A stretch of 64,000 nt of DNA from Turritopsis dohrnii (lineage: Eukaryota > Cnidaria > Hydrozoa > Anthoathecata > Oceaniidae): the NCBI GenBank assembly GCA_027922465.2, contig BQMF02000002.1, positions 1,364,001-1,428,000 of the forward strand, in the 5' to 3' direction. The position numbers were made by a program, and so were the translations under genes. Under the pieces are notes generated by a model that was given only the letters and a program-made list of their open reading frames with translations, was not told where the DNA came from and searched no databases. Shown in pieces: positions 10,526-21,796 of this stretch (position 1 is the first letter of the stretch; the number at the start of each line of letters is the position of its first letter).

Positions 10526-12143
10526 CAGGCCTCCCACAGAAATTTTGACTATCATATATATGAATATATGGCCAAAAACGGCTAAAATATATGGAAATAT
10601 ATGAAAAAAATGGGTAAAATATATGATTTTTTGCTAAAATATATGTTTTTCAGACCTGAGGTAATTGTGCAAATACAAACTGTTAGTACTTTTGACTTTT
10701 GACAAAATTAGAAACACAAGTAGCAATAAATCTGATTTATTAAGATCAAGATGTCGCAATTCTCTGTGTATAAGTTCTAGTGATGAATTGACGTTTATAC
10801 TTTTAAATCCTGAATAGTGAGAAATCTACAGATAATACTATCTTTTTGGTTTTTCAGAACGAATATCCTGAATTGAAAAGATAAACTACAGTTCAAACGA
10901 ACATAGTAAGAAAACAACCCAACACAATTTCAGAAAGTCCAGAACATAACAAATGATACTCAACATAATCCAAGTTATAATAGATGAACAAGAACTATTG
11001 CTTGCTCTTTTTCTCTTTACTTTTATTGTCTAACACTAGGAGTTCTGAGGAAAGCACTGCCTTTCGTTTCAATCCCATGTTAATTTTGCTTTGGCAGGCT
11101 ATAAGCTTTTGCCTGTTTATGGTACTCTTTTTCATCACTTCACCAAGATCAGAATTTCCCTCCTCTACACATTTGTCAGCTACCTCTATCCCTTTCATGA
11201 TTGACTTATTTCTTTCCAGTTGTCCAATCTCATCTTGCAATTTACTTTTTTCTATTACTTCGTTCTTCCTCTTCTCCTTCTCTTTTCTTTCCTTCTCCCC
11301 CAGCTCTCTCTTAGCAGACAAAAAAGCATCATACCTCATTTTTGCATGTTGACAAGATTTTATGAGTGATTTATCACACTTCACTTTTAATAAACCTCCA
11401 TTTTTAACTATATGATCTTTCACTAGTCGCATTACAACATACTCTCTACAACTTGAACCTTCATAATTTGGGTGAATCCCTTCATAACTTAAACTATACA
11501 TAACTAGAAACAAATTTCTTTTGGGTGTTAGAGTTATAAGGAGTTCACTGTACTACAACCGAAATAATCAAGCTCAGAAACAATTCCTCGTAATTTGAAA
11601 CTAGTTCTTGTTACATGAACAGACACTTCTGTTTTTATAAAACTCAAATACAAATCAGGTATACAACTGTTAAAGCTAATAGTAAAAAGCTCAATACTCG
11701 ATACTCCTTTTAAGTTTTCTATAAAATGAAGAGAAGTTCATGAAAAATGCATGTCAATACTATGTAGAACTATATGTATACTATTGGTGAAGTATTTGCC
11801 AAAATCTTTTGCACTGAAGAAGGTTGTACAGAAAAGCTTATGCTAAAATAAAATAAAAAGATTTTACACTTTTAATATGTATACTACTAAGTAATAACTT
11901 AATCTACTAAGCAATCAAAGTTGATAATTGTATGAACAAATTGAAATTTTTAATGGACAGCCTATATGAACAATAATTATAAAAAGATGATAAAAACCAA
12001 TTCTGACTCTCAGCTACTGAAAAAGATTTGAAAATATATGAAATATATGAAAAAATCTCAAAATATATGATAATATATGACATTTTCACCATTTTTACAA
12101 AAATATATGAAATATATGAAATATATGACTTGTGGGAGCCCTG
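10526..12143 (-). mobile_element. ORF-carrying terminal-inverted element, copy 1
   Basis: Ends CAGGCCTCCCACA and TGTGGGAGCCCTG are inverted repeats. Both ends also carry many ATATATGA-type short repeats. A coiled-coil ORF lies on the minus strand. The copy at 53139-55124 is almost identical in reverse orientation. Copy 1 keeps 103 bp (between two ATATGTATACTA repeats at 11772 and 11875) that copy 2 lacks. No clear target duplication remains here. CAGGG-type ends are hAT-like, but no hAT domain was seen, so the superfamily is open. Confidence 0.85.
10995..11501 (-). CDS. Element-encoded coiled-coil protein, 168 aa, copy 1
   Basis: The frame starts at the ATG at 11501 (MYSLSYEGIHP). It has Cys residues near the N-terminus and a long Lys/Glu-rich segment around residues 65-110 that should form a coiled coil. 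The C-terminus is very basic (NKSKEKKSKQ). A TTTCTAG acceptor-like site lies just upstream of the ATG. Upstream sequence holds another protein-like frame (about 11520-11695, minus strand) containing CIPDLYLSFIKTEVSVHV, so the ATG exon may be the 3' exon of a longer gene. The other copy differs by one residue (Ile to Val). I do not recognise the family; it is not an obvious transposase. Confidence 0.6.
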   Translation of the reverse strand: MYSLSYEGIHPNYEGSSCREYVVMRLVKDHIVKNGGLLKVKCDKSLIKSCQHAKMRYDAFLSAKRELGEKERKEKEKRKNEVIEKSKLQDEIGQLERNKSIMKGIEVADKCVEEGNSDLGEVMKKSTINRQKLIACQSKINMGLKRKAVLSSELLVLDNKSKEKKSKQ

Positions 12144-12424
12144 CAGAAGGTATAATCCTTACAGTCACCTTGTATCAACAAGTTACATTGTCTAAAACTA
12201 ACAGAAGATACTTTGCATCACACTAACAGCAGATACAATTCTTAGAGTAAACTTATATTAAACTAACTTAAGACTGTATCTAACAGGATGCATGCAGTTT
12301 ACAAACTCTGGAAAACTAAACCATTTTATTTTATATTTTATCTTGCAGTAAAACCTCATTCTCAGTCCCAATAACTGTCCTTCACACCATTGCGTATGTA
12401 AATGTCCATGTCACAATGTTCAAG

Positions 12425-12570
12425 CATATACTTTTTTCAGAAAAAAATGAAAAAAATGACAGTTTTAGAGAGAAAAAATGAATAAAATGACAAAATCTCA
12501 AAAAAAATGAAAAAAAATGACATCAACTCAAAAAAATGAAAAAAATGAAAAAAATGAAAAAAATGAAGCA
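12425..12570. repeat. AAAAATG-type short tandem repeat
   Basis: AAAAAATGA heptamer-like units recur many times, most regularly at 12527-12566. The segment lies 280 bp from the ORF-carrying element, whose ends are built on a comparable pattern (ATATATGA), and may be a related degenerate terminus. Confidence 0.7.
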
Positions 12571-13030
12571 CTTGACAGCCTGAAATGAGCAGATAAAATA
12601 TTGTTGATAAAACGACTCGTTAATATATCATTTAACATTTTAGCATGCAGCAATTAACACTATTGTTTATAATAATAAACTTTACATCAATTGGAAACTC
12701 ATCTTTATTATCAATCTTATTCCTTACTTGTTGATTTTTTCTGAATCGAAATCTAGAATGACCAACTGTTACTAAAATACTAAATAAAATTGTACTAAAT
12801 ACAATTTTCCTAAAAAGGGGAGGAGCAACCCTACAAAAATTATTTCTCTACAGTTTTCAGAATAAATCAAATCAAATCAAACCATTAGTTATGCCACCCC
12901 ATCTCATCCCAGCGTTTCACTTAAGGATATACTCAAACGAAAACTAATGAGAGAAAAAAAAAAACAAAGGAATGAGAAAATAAAAAAGGAAGCATTCTCA
13001 ACTCAACACGTGCATGTGTATATTGTTTGT

Positions 13031-14348
13031 AAGTCACGCAAAATGGTAGATTGAGTTGTTAGCGAAATTATTTAATGGTGTGTCATGAAACAAAATGTTT
13101 TTTGCTTTTCTTTTAATAATTCATTTCTTTTATTTGTTAAGCGCTTTTGATCGAACGTTTTTTATTCAGTTTATTCATTTAGCACGTGCCTTTTTTCTCT
13201 CCTCCCGTGTGAACTTTTTAAGAAGAGAAACCATTTTCGCCCTGTTTGATAGCACCCATGTTAGAGCGCGTAACTTTTTTTAAAACAAAAGTTAATTCAG
13301 TGGAACCTCTAATTAGCGGACACCATCGGGGAAACGGATCAGTGTCCGCTAATTAGAGGTGTCCGCCTTTTGGAGGGTTTTCAATTTCGGGCTCAAATCT
13401 CGGAATTAAACCGTACTAGGGTGTCGCAAACATAAAATTACGGTCTTAGGCATATCCTAAAGACACAGGAACATGAAAGGACACGAGAAAAACTATTTAA
13501 ACACAACAAACTACTTTTTGTGAATCGTACAAGAAAAGTCAAAAAATAATAAAAATAACAAAATCAACATCAGAAAAGAAAAAGTAAGCGTTATGAGCTG
13601 AAATCGGTCACCTCCCAGAAAATATTGCAAAGCTTTGCTTCCTTTTTTTTAAAGTACCATACACGTCAATTAGAGCCGAAGTTACTGGCAAAAGGGTGAA
13701 CAGAGGAGGTGGTTATGGACTTGAGGTGCCAGTTATTTATTATTTTACTGGCCCAGGAAAGTTTATTGACTGGGCAAAGGAAAAGCTGAAATTTTGTACA
13801 GAAAATTTGGAAAACAAAACAAAAAAATGTTTGAAATAGATGGTTCATTACTTGTATTTTCATGTCAGTTTTACCCTCGATATCCGCTAATTGGAGGGAA
13901 AAAATAGGCTTTTGACCATTCCGTGCAAAAACTTTTGTCCGCTAAATGGAGGTGTCCGCCAATTGAGTGTCCGCCTTTTGGAGACTTTTTTATAAGGATT
14001 TGACTAGAAAATGGCCGGGGAAAAATATTTTGTCCGCTAATCAGAGGTGTCCGCCTTTTAGAGTGTCCGCTAATTGGAGTAAAAAGTTGAAGTTTTTTCT
14101 TCCTATGTTTTGAGTGTATTGTTGTACTGATCAACGATTGGTTTTAAGAAATAAATAAGTAACACATAATGAAAAACCTGAAAAATAGTTATTGTAACAC
14201 TGATGTAACACTGACTGCACACCAGAGGTTGTGACTTCGAATCTTTTCCAAGTTCTATGAGCCGTTTACAAGGAAATTTGACGTTTAGTGATACAGTGAT
14301 ACAGAGCAGGTAGACATGGGCGGCGTGCGACGCCGCCTTGGCGGCTAG
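13031..14348 (+). mobile_element. Helitron-like non-autonomous copy A (5' truncated)
   Basis: The sequence matches copies B (44345-45264) and C (46688-47741, reversed), e.g. a block with CACGCAAAATGGTAG and another with TAGCACGTGCC. The 3' end has a GC-rich hairpin (GGCGGCG/CGCCGCC), then CTAG at 14345-14348 and T. A CTRR end preceded by a hairpin is the Helitron 3' signature. An internal deletion relative to B and a pogo-like insertion (13308-14079) interrupt it. It carries no helicase. Confidence 0.65.
13308..14079. mobile_element. Pogo-like (Tc1/mariner) non-autonomous element
   Basis: The left end CAGTGGAACCTCTAATTAGC then GGACACC is the style of pogo-type termini. The motif GTCCGCTAATTGGAG recurs at the right end, several times between 13880 and 14079. 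It splits a sequence that is continuous in Helitron-like copy B. Transposase is absent. The termini are eroded, so the TA duplication is not exact. Confidence 0.65.
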
Positions 14349-15605
14349 TTTGTTTTGATTTCAATATGGTGATGTGCTGACCCAGCTATCAACGCGACCC
14401 GTTTGCAAACGGGACGGCCCCACATCGTTCTAACTTGCCAACTATGCGATTTATCAACGTTTTAAGTGTGAGTAGTAGTGAATATGAAAGTGAAGGTGAC
14501 AGCGAGATGAGCTATGACGAATACGAAGCTGGTGATGATTCTTCTTCTCAATCCTCTTCGGAGGAAAGTTTGTAACAGATTTTTATATTTTGGTCATTAG
14601 GTGTGGATAGACTAAGCATGTCTATAAGCATGGATTAAGGCTCGATTCTCAAAATCTTTAAGCATAACTGAGGCTGAGCCAAATTTACCTGATGCTTATA
14701 AAAAAAAGGTATCGTTCTTTTTTAACGATGGTCGCATCGTATGCTCCCAACTCGCTCCTTCTTTTCATCATTCTCTGGTTTTTCCCCGGCACGGCCTTTC
14801 GTCATCAGAATCCAAAAGTTCTGATAAAAAAAAACGGGATAGAATATCTACATGTCCGTCACCATCTTGAGTTTTGTTCGAAAGAGAGAATGAATGGACA
14901 TGTTTTGTTTTTAAAGAAGGAGAACATGAATGAACATAGATGTTGGATGAAATGTTGGACACGTTTGGCCTAAGCTTAAGGAATATTGACAGCGCATTAG
15001 TCAATACACCGGAGAATTACCTTTAACCCTAACGAAATCGAAACGCGTACTGTTGCTTAACAAATTCAAAAGATTTAATGATCAGAACAAAAGAAAATTG
15101 ATTTATCAAAATGTCATTAAGGAGCTGTTAATTGATCTTAATCTGTGTGTTTTTCTTCAATAACTTTCCGAAGAATAATCTTTTTTTTTTGAAAATTTTA
15201 TATCAATCAAAAGTACTGGAAAAGGGCTTTCTTGTGATGTAAATTTCGCAACATTTTGACAAATAATTGTTGAAAGTTTGCGGATAAGTCTTTCTGAGAC
15301 ACCCTGTATGTAAAATTAATCTGCATAATTGAAGAAGCAAGATAAAACTTATTCATTTGATCCTCAGACAATCCTGAATTTCTGTTTCGCTGTAGCCAGC
15401 TAGTTTCTAGTTTGGCCTCGTTTTAAAGATTTCAATTGCTTGTAATCATCCCACTGTGACTATTAATTATGGTATAATGGAACACTATTAAGTAGTGAAA
15501 GTAGGTTATTAACATAACTAGAACGTTAGTAAACAGATTCAAGCTTCCTCTTTATAGCGATAAAAAAAAAAGATTGAATGCTCGTATAATACATCCCTTC
15601 TTTCC
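14349..15605. other. Non-coding stretch, nothing recognised
   Basis: An acidic short frame at 14490-14574 (SSSESEY-like, ending SSQSSSEESL) resembles the acidic C-terminal tails found in some transposon pseudogenes, but is too short to assign. No RNA gene or other repeat structure was recognised. Confidence 0.3.
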
Positions 15606-15607
15606 TA

Positions 15608-15909
15608 CTCAGTAAACACAAAGACGTCTTTTCTGGTCTCATACTGACCAGATAAGACGTCTTCGAGACGTCTTTTCTTGGGTTTTGAACAATCAGTTAA
15701 TTATCGTCGTAAGATGACGTCTGAAAGACGTATTTTTGTCGTCCCTTAAACGAGTTTCCACTGGTCGCTACGAGGCGTTTTAAAGACGTCTTTTTCTGGT
15801 CCTTAAAAGACGTCCTTCGGTGTTACACCTGGAGACTTGTTGAAGACGTCTTGAAGAGGTCTTAACTGGTCCAGAAAAGACGTTTTCAAGACGTCTTGTG
15901 TTGACTGGG
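15608..15909. mobile_element. TA-target MITE built on AGACGTCT palindromes
   Basis: CTCAGTAAACACAAAGACGT and the reverse complement of its right end (CCCAGTCAACACAAGACGTC) form imperfect inverted ends, flanked by TA at 15606-15607 and 15910-15911. AAGACGTCTT or close variants recur about ten times inside. No coding capacity. Confidence 0.75.
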
Positions 15910-16361
15910 TATGATCTTGAGAGTAGCAATGTTTGAAATTATTGTAAAGAAATTGTTCACCCAGCATGGTGTTGTTGCTCAGGGTGAATAATAAGACACT
16001 CTGGCAAAGCTTTGCCAATTCTTTTGAAACCTCCTTGCATATCAATTTCTATTGAGAGTAACTTGAGTAGATTTATAAATTATGAAAAATACCCGAAATA
16101 TTCACAGGTTTTTGTTTGTTTGTTTGTTTTTAAACAGACTTCCATATAATTGTTTTACTAAATTCAAAGAAATCGTCAATTATATTTTGGAGCCAAAGGA
16201 GACACTTCTGACATTGGGATGTCAAACAAAGTTTCTTTACTTTCATTTGCAGTGCAGTCGTCATGAACACAGGGGAATAGAACATAAATAAACAGGAAAT
16301 TGAAGATGATGGTACTAAATCATAATGGAGTGGCCTAACCATTCACTAACCAGAAGTCCTT

Positions 16362-16421
16362 CAGTTCTCGTAGATTCAACTGATTGCTAATCAGTTCTCG
16401 TAGCTTCAACTGATTGCTAAT
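16362..16421. repeat. 30-bp tandem duplication
   Basis: A 30-base unit beginning CAGTTCTCGTAG is present twice, end to end, with one A/C difference. The copies are followed by a triplicated CTGCTAAT-type motif. Confidence 0.8.
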
Positions 16422-17062
16422 CTGCTAATCTGCTATATTGTATGAGATGTGGGTGTCTCCATGGGAACAAAACTATATCAAATAATGAAATTACTTGAAG
16501 GTATTAGCATTGTGATTAATACATTCTTCACAGCTCTGTCAAGTGTGAAGGGCAGTTTAGATGTAACGTAGCTCGGTAAAACTACCACACCACTGACGAA
16601 ATGATTGCCGAAGTTACAAAGCTTCCATACTTATGTTATAAATTTTAGTGTTATAATCTTTTCATTTTGTAAATGTGTGAAAATGTTACATTTCCTAATT
16701 CCATACGTAAAATGTCATCTGAAAAAAAATAGCACAAAATGTACATTACAAACAAAAAAACAAAAAAAAAACCCCGAAACTCTGGAAAATTTGTTATCGT
16801 CAAAATCAGAATAATGCAGTCTGAGTATGTAAATTAAAGCCTTCACAGTCTAACTTTCCTCTTCTTTATCTCCATTATATGCTATCTTTTGATCTTCTAT
16901 ATGCTTTTGTTTCTATGACTATTTTAGAAGTAATATAACAAGTAATAAGATTAACATTGTGTGATTTTGAATGTTTAATGACATTTATTTCCATTTCCAT
17001 TTTCATACAAAAAGAAGTATTCTGGAAAAAACGACTAGAGCTCTTGCACGAAAACGAGCCTC

Positions 17063-17138
17063 CAACCTCGAACCCAGGGTCTCTTGCCTTTTCGATATAC
17101 GGATATCGAAAAGGCAAGAGACCCTGGGTTCGAGGTTG
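17063..17138. repeat. Perfect 36-bp-arm palindrome
   Basis: Arms at 17063-17098 and 17103-17138 are exact reverse complements around a 4-base loop (ACGG). Each arm holds GGGTTCGAGGTTG on one strand, close to a tRNA/SINE B-box (GGTTCGANNCC). A partial outer match (GAGCCTC/GAGGCTC) extends the structure. A related small inverted repeat occurs at 18690-18744. Confidence 0.9.
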
Positions 17139-17671
17139 AACGAGGCTCCTCATGCTCCCATCACAATGCATAATTTCAATAAACAATCTATTTTCATGTA
17201 AACAAAATGAATTATAATCTGTATTTTCTTGAAAGAATCGTTGAATGCATGGGAGATTAAAACAAATATAATAGATATTGCAATGGTATAATAATGCAAA
17301 CTTGCATTATCGTATTAGCTGTTGTAGACGGTTCAAGGTCGTTTTGTTTTTCAGCCAAGATGATAAACTGCATAGCCTTTTTTGAGATTTTTTTGCTGAG
17401 TTACTTGACAGGTATATAATTGTTTTTTTACTAATTTACCAAGCACTTGTCAACTCTTATCCGATTCCGTTTGAAAGATTACATCGAACGAGATTAATAA
17501 TGTCAGCAATGTGTTTTTGGATATTGTCTGGTTTCTCTTCCTAACGGTGTTGTCTGAGGTTCTAGGATATTTCCTTTCTTGGCTCCATCTCCGTGTTTCC
17601 CTTCCATTTTTCGTATTTTCTTCACAACACTTTTGTCGCAAGAATTCAGTCAAACTTTGCGGAGGAGAGAG

Positions 17672-18405
17672 TAGCTTGGTTCTCACTGGGCGATAAAAAC
17701 CAATTTTATCGCCAACTTGGCGATAAATAAAAGTTTTTCGCTGAAATGGCGATAACGAGTTTTTAGTGTGAATGCTCAGACGATAGAAAGTTATTGCCGA
17801 TAGTAAATTATCGCCAATTTTTGAGGCGATAGAAAATATCCTATTATGAAATCAAAATCAAAATGCGACAATTTTCTATCGCTAAATTCTGGCGTTATTT
17901 TAGAATGAATGAAATTTGGGAGGAAAAGAATTCATGGCATTCGAATGGAATTCGAATAAACATTTGAATAGCGTTCTAAAACTGCTCAGAATTTTGAACA
18001 GAGGTTTGTACGTGAAGATGGCGCCTTTCAAAAACCACGAAAGGCTGTGATATGTTAAAGCGTAACATATCCTTGCTAAAACTTAGCCATGCTTGTATAA
18101 TAAGCAAGACAAAGAAGATGTAAAACAACGGGAGTTACAACTTGAAATGGAATAATGTAAAGAAATACTTTCAAAACAACGCAGACGGTTGAAAAAAGTC
18201 TGCATGTATGCCGTCGTTTGTTTACATGAAAGAAGTTTAATTTGACGATAAAATCATTTTTGGTGAGAAAACGGATTGGCGATAATTTTTGTAAAGGCGA
18301 TTCATAAATTTACCGGACGATAAGAAAAAATCGCTAGAAAATTATCGTGACGATAGTGCCAATTTCTGTCGCCAAAAATCCATCGCCCGGTGGGAACCAA
18401 GCTTA
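17672..18405. mobile_element. MITE with GGCGATAA repeats
   Basis: AGCTTGGTTCTCACTGGGCG and the reverse complement of the right end (AGCTTGGTTCCCACCGGGCG) form the termini. Short GGCGATAA or CGATAG motifs recur throughout both halves, mostly in mirrored orientation. There is no transposase frame. Superfamily not determined. Confidence 0.75.
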
Positions 18406-18463
18406 ATGAATCGATACTTAAAACTGAAAAGAAATATCGTAATGTTGGACTACCACTATGAGA

Positions 18464-18616
18464 AAGGTCCCATTTGGAATGAGGAAGAATGATGTTAGGG
18501 TTAGGGTTAGGGTTAGGGTTAGGGTCAGATGAATCGCTTTCGGTTTCGCTTTTTACGAACCAATCATATCCCTTACATCATAGTTTTGCTTTTCCAAATG
18601 GGACCTTTCCTACCCT
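18464..18616. mobile_element. Small MITE carrying telomeric repeats
   Basis: AAAGGTCCCATTTGGA and TCCAAATGGGACCTTT are exact inverted ends about 120 bp apart. The interior has the TTAGGG array and a palindromic ATGATGT/TACATCAT pair. No target duplication was certain. Confidence 0.75.
18495..18524 (+). repeat. Interstitial telomeric repeat (TTAGGG)x5
   Basis: Five perfect TTAGGG units lie inside a small MITE rather than at a chromosome end. TTAGGG is the usual animal telomere unit. Confidence 0.95.
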
Positions 18617-18689
18617 CCTACTCCACATTTTTGTATGACCCTGAATACAACTATGTTGTTTGATGTCATACGACTTTACTAAGTGGAAT

Positions 18690-18744
18690 CAACCTCGAAC
18701 CCCAGGCATTGTCCCTTGCCTTTTCGATTAATGGTTCGAGGTTG
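18690..18744. repeat. Small inverted repeat related to the 17063 palindrome
   Basis: CAACCTCGAACC at 18690-18701 pairs with GGTTCGAGGTTG at 18733-18744. The sequence between them includes CCTTGCCTTTTCGAT, shared with the 17063-17138 palindrome. Confidence 0.75.
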
Positions 18745-19930
18745 CTAGTGGATAATTACTTTTTGATAAAACCTTGTACACCTGAAATTGTAAAACTAAA
18801 CAAACAAATTAACAAGAACACCAATTTCCCATTCATAATAAGCTGATAATAAGCAAAATCATTAATGTAATCATAATATGATGACACTTTTTGGAAAGAA
18901 CTCAAGTAGCATGCATAAAGTTTAGAAGAACAAATGACGGATTTATCTTCTTTGGTCTCCATTGTTGATATGGAAACCATTTATTTTTATTTGTGGTGGC
19001 GTAGTCTATATTCAGGAGATAACTGATTAAAAGGAACGCCCAACTACTTTACCGAAACTACCGTTAATGCCTGGTTGATAATAACATAATTTTTTTTTAT
19101 GTTATATTTTTGAAGATTACACACAACAAAAAATACAAATCACAGAGACAGACATATAGGAGCCCCTACTCCCGCAAGGCGCACGAAGCGATATCGCCAG
19201 GAGCAGGAGCCCAAAAAATAATTAATAAAATAAAGAAAAAATAAATTAAAAAAATAAAGAGATCATATAAACTAGGGATACTAAACTAAAAGTCACATCA
19301 CAGGAGTTACTTATTATTCAAAAAGTGAACCACTAAATCTGTTGGTATCACAAATAAATGTAATGACGTGACTTAGAATAACATTATTAGAACTGTCAGG
19401 CAGATTTGAATCACCGAAAAGCAAAACTTTACATAAGTTTTGTAGACTTAGTGGCGAAAATGCAACGTTTACTGGAAGGGCATCGCAATAGGAAATGTTC
19501 AGTGCTTTCCATCGATTTCATTCTACAAGTGCAAAAGGGATGAACACTCAGCAAGATTTCCTGGCACTTCGCATACAAAATTTCGATGCTCACGGGCTAC
19601 ATAAATAGCATATTACTGTCATAAAGGCCGGTTTTCAGTTCATTCGCTGTGTGATTATGGAACGTTGTTAATGACTAGACTTGGAATTACAGCGCACAGA
19701 AAAAAAATCATTCATTGAATCATTTAAAAACAAACAAAAAAAACCTTGTTACATTTAAATAAAATGTTTTAAAACAACATACGTTCGATGTCTTTGTTCA
19801 ATGTTTTAATAAAAAAAACTTTGTAGCACGATTATTTTCAAATATGTTGAACCCCCGTCTATTATTTCAAACGCTTAAAGATTCCATATTATGTCTGGAA
19901 AAAAACAGCAATGTTTTATCGGGTGTGTTA

Positions 19931-20128
19931 CACCGTCAAATGTAGTAACTCCGACAAATGTAGTAACTCCGACAAATGTAGTAAACTTTCAACGCTAATT
20001 GTAGTAACTCCGTCATATGTAGTAAAATTCAACGACAAATGTAGTAACGCTATATGTAGTAAAGGTCAACGACAAATGTAGTAACTCCGACAAATGTAGT
20101 AAGCCTCCGCTATATGTAGTAAACCTTT
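19931..20128. repeat. TGTAGTAA minisatellite
   Basis: About eleven irregular units carry ATGTAGTAACTCCGACAA or variants (some with AACTTTCAACG insertions). The block is non-coding. Confidence 0.85.
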
Positions 20129-20197
20129 ACAGCCGCAGTTGTAGTTGTGGCTCAGGCTTAAAACTTGGCAGGTGAGATATTGTTAAAATTCTTAGGC

Positions 20198-21248
20198 CAT
20201 ACTTGGTACTGATGACGTCATTATGACGTCACAGGTACTTTCTAGAAAAGCTACTTCCACATGTAATTGGAGCTTAGAATTTAGCACGGAGAATTCTCAC
20301 ATTGAAAAAATTAAAATGCTTGGACCAAATTTGGTACTTATGACGTCACTATGACGTCCACATGTAATTGGAGCTTAAAGCTTGGCACGGGGATTTGTTG
20401 CATTGCGGGAATTAAAATGCTTGGCACAAATTTGGTACTGGTGACGTCATTGTAGCGTCACAGGATATTTAAAGAAAAGCTACTTCTGGATGTATTTGGG
20501 CATTAAAACAAGGCAAATAACCTTAATATTTTATAATGATCTTGGAACATCGCCAGTAACATTGCTGTTTGTCAATTCATTCCCAATGGTCTGATATTAT
20601 TTGATGTTAAAGGTAAGAATGCAGTATAAAACAAAATGAACAATAAAACGTATAATACTTAAAATATAGTAAACTTCCCCAAAGATGTTAACAAAATAAT
20701 GTTGCTACGTAATAAAAGTATGTCTTCATTCTTTCTTTTTGAAAGAAATGCACCAAACTTTTTTGTCCGACCAAAACCAAACAGTTAAAAGTGCTATGGC
20801 CAGTGTACTTTCGTAATCTGATACCAACATAATAACATAATAAAAATGAGTGCGTAAGAAAAAATGCAGGTGAAAAAAAATTGCGCGCGTAACAGAAATA
20901 TATATGTGAAAAATTTTTTTTAAACAGTTGCGCCCATAAAAATATGTTTTTATGCGCCTGTGACAATGAGCCTTCGGGGCCATCGTAGTTTTTTAGCTTC
21001 AACTATGATGGAAAGTTGTTTTGCTAGAAAGTCCTTGTGACGTCATAATGACGTCACCAGTACCAAATTTGTGCCAAGCATTTTAATTCCCGCAATGCAA
21101 CAAATCCCCGTGCCAAGTTTTAAGCTCCAATTACATGTGGAAGTAACTTTTCTAGAAAATTACTGTGACGTCATAATGACGTCATAAGTACCAAATTTGG
21201 TCCAAGCATTTTAATTCTTGCAATGTGATAATTCTCCGTGCTAAATTC
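20198..21248. repeat. Large inverted repeat rich in TGACGTCA
   Basis: The left arm (20198-20465) pairs with the right arm (21031-21248). Each arm holds two related units of about 130-150 bp with TTAAAATGCTTGG, an AATTTGGTACT block and paired TGACGTCA or near matches. Examples are GTGACGTCATAATGACGTCA at 21037 and 21166. The 565-bp spacer is non-coding. TGACGTCA is the CREB/ATF consensus; here it belongs to the repeat, and any regulatory use is unproven. Confidence 0.8.
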
Positions 21249-21561
21249 AGCGAACTTTCAACTACCTGTTGAACTGTTCGTGCGAATTGATAGATATTTT
21301 TGAGGAAAACCTTTTTGACACGTGTTTTACACCTTTTACCCATGAAAATATTTCTTGAATGCACAACTATAATTAAAAATTATGAGTGCGTTTTAGCCAA
21401 TCTAGAAAACCGAAATTTAGACACTAAATCATCAGCCCAGCCATTTTAAATTTGCTTCGCCGGCCCTGATCCTGCACACTTTAATGATATCTTATCAATT
21501 CTAAAAGGTCTTTCAGCTAGTCAGAGAGCTTTGATGCAAAACGTCATGCATTGTGAGAGTC

Positions 21562-21708
21562 ATCCTTGTGACTGGAGCTGCGGTTGCAATTCCCGAAAGA
21601 ACATTTTCAATGGCCAGGAGAATTAAGACTTGGACCCGCTCAACAATAACGCAGCGACGGTTTAATGCATTAGCAATTTTGAATACACACAAAAGTCTTG
21701 TGAATTAA
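21562..21708 (+). pseudogene. hAT transposase C-terminal dimerisation fragment
   Basis: The frame encodes a hAT-type dimerisation segment: PERTFSMARRIKTWTRS followed by RFNALAILNTHKSLVN and a stop at 21706-21708. In hAT transposases this C-terminal block holds an (E/P)R(S/T)FS motif and a RL(N)xLAxL helix. The upstream catalytic region is missing or too decayed to read, so this is a remnant. Confidence 0.65.
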
Positions 21709-21794
21709 CTCTCTCGTTAATGTTGAAAACTATTTTGCTGACAGACGACCCGGTCGCAAGAACGAATTTTGTGTATTCACAGAAGAGGATATTT

Positions 21795-21796
<2 letters not shown>

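Noticed and set aside
10984..11352. 122-codon Ser/Leu-rich plus-strand frame (also at 53827-54195, minus)
   Set aside because: It is the antisense of the Lys/Glu-rich coiled-coil ORF and has no features of its own.
17100..17150. tRNA gene suggested by GGGTTCGAGG
   Set aside because: The B-box-like sequence lies in a perfect palindrome with no acceptor stem, anticodon arm or A-box.
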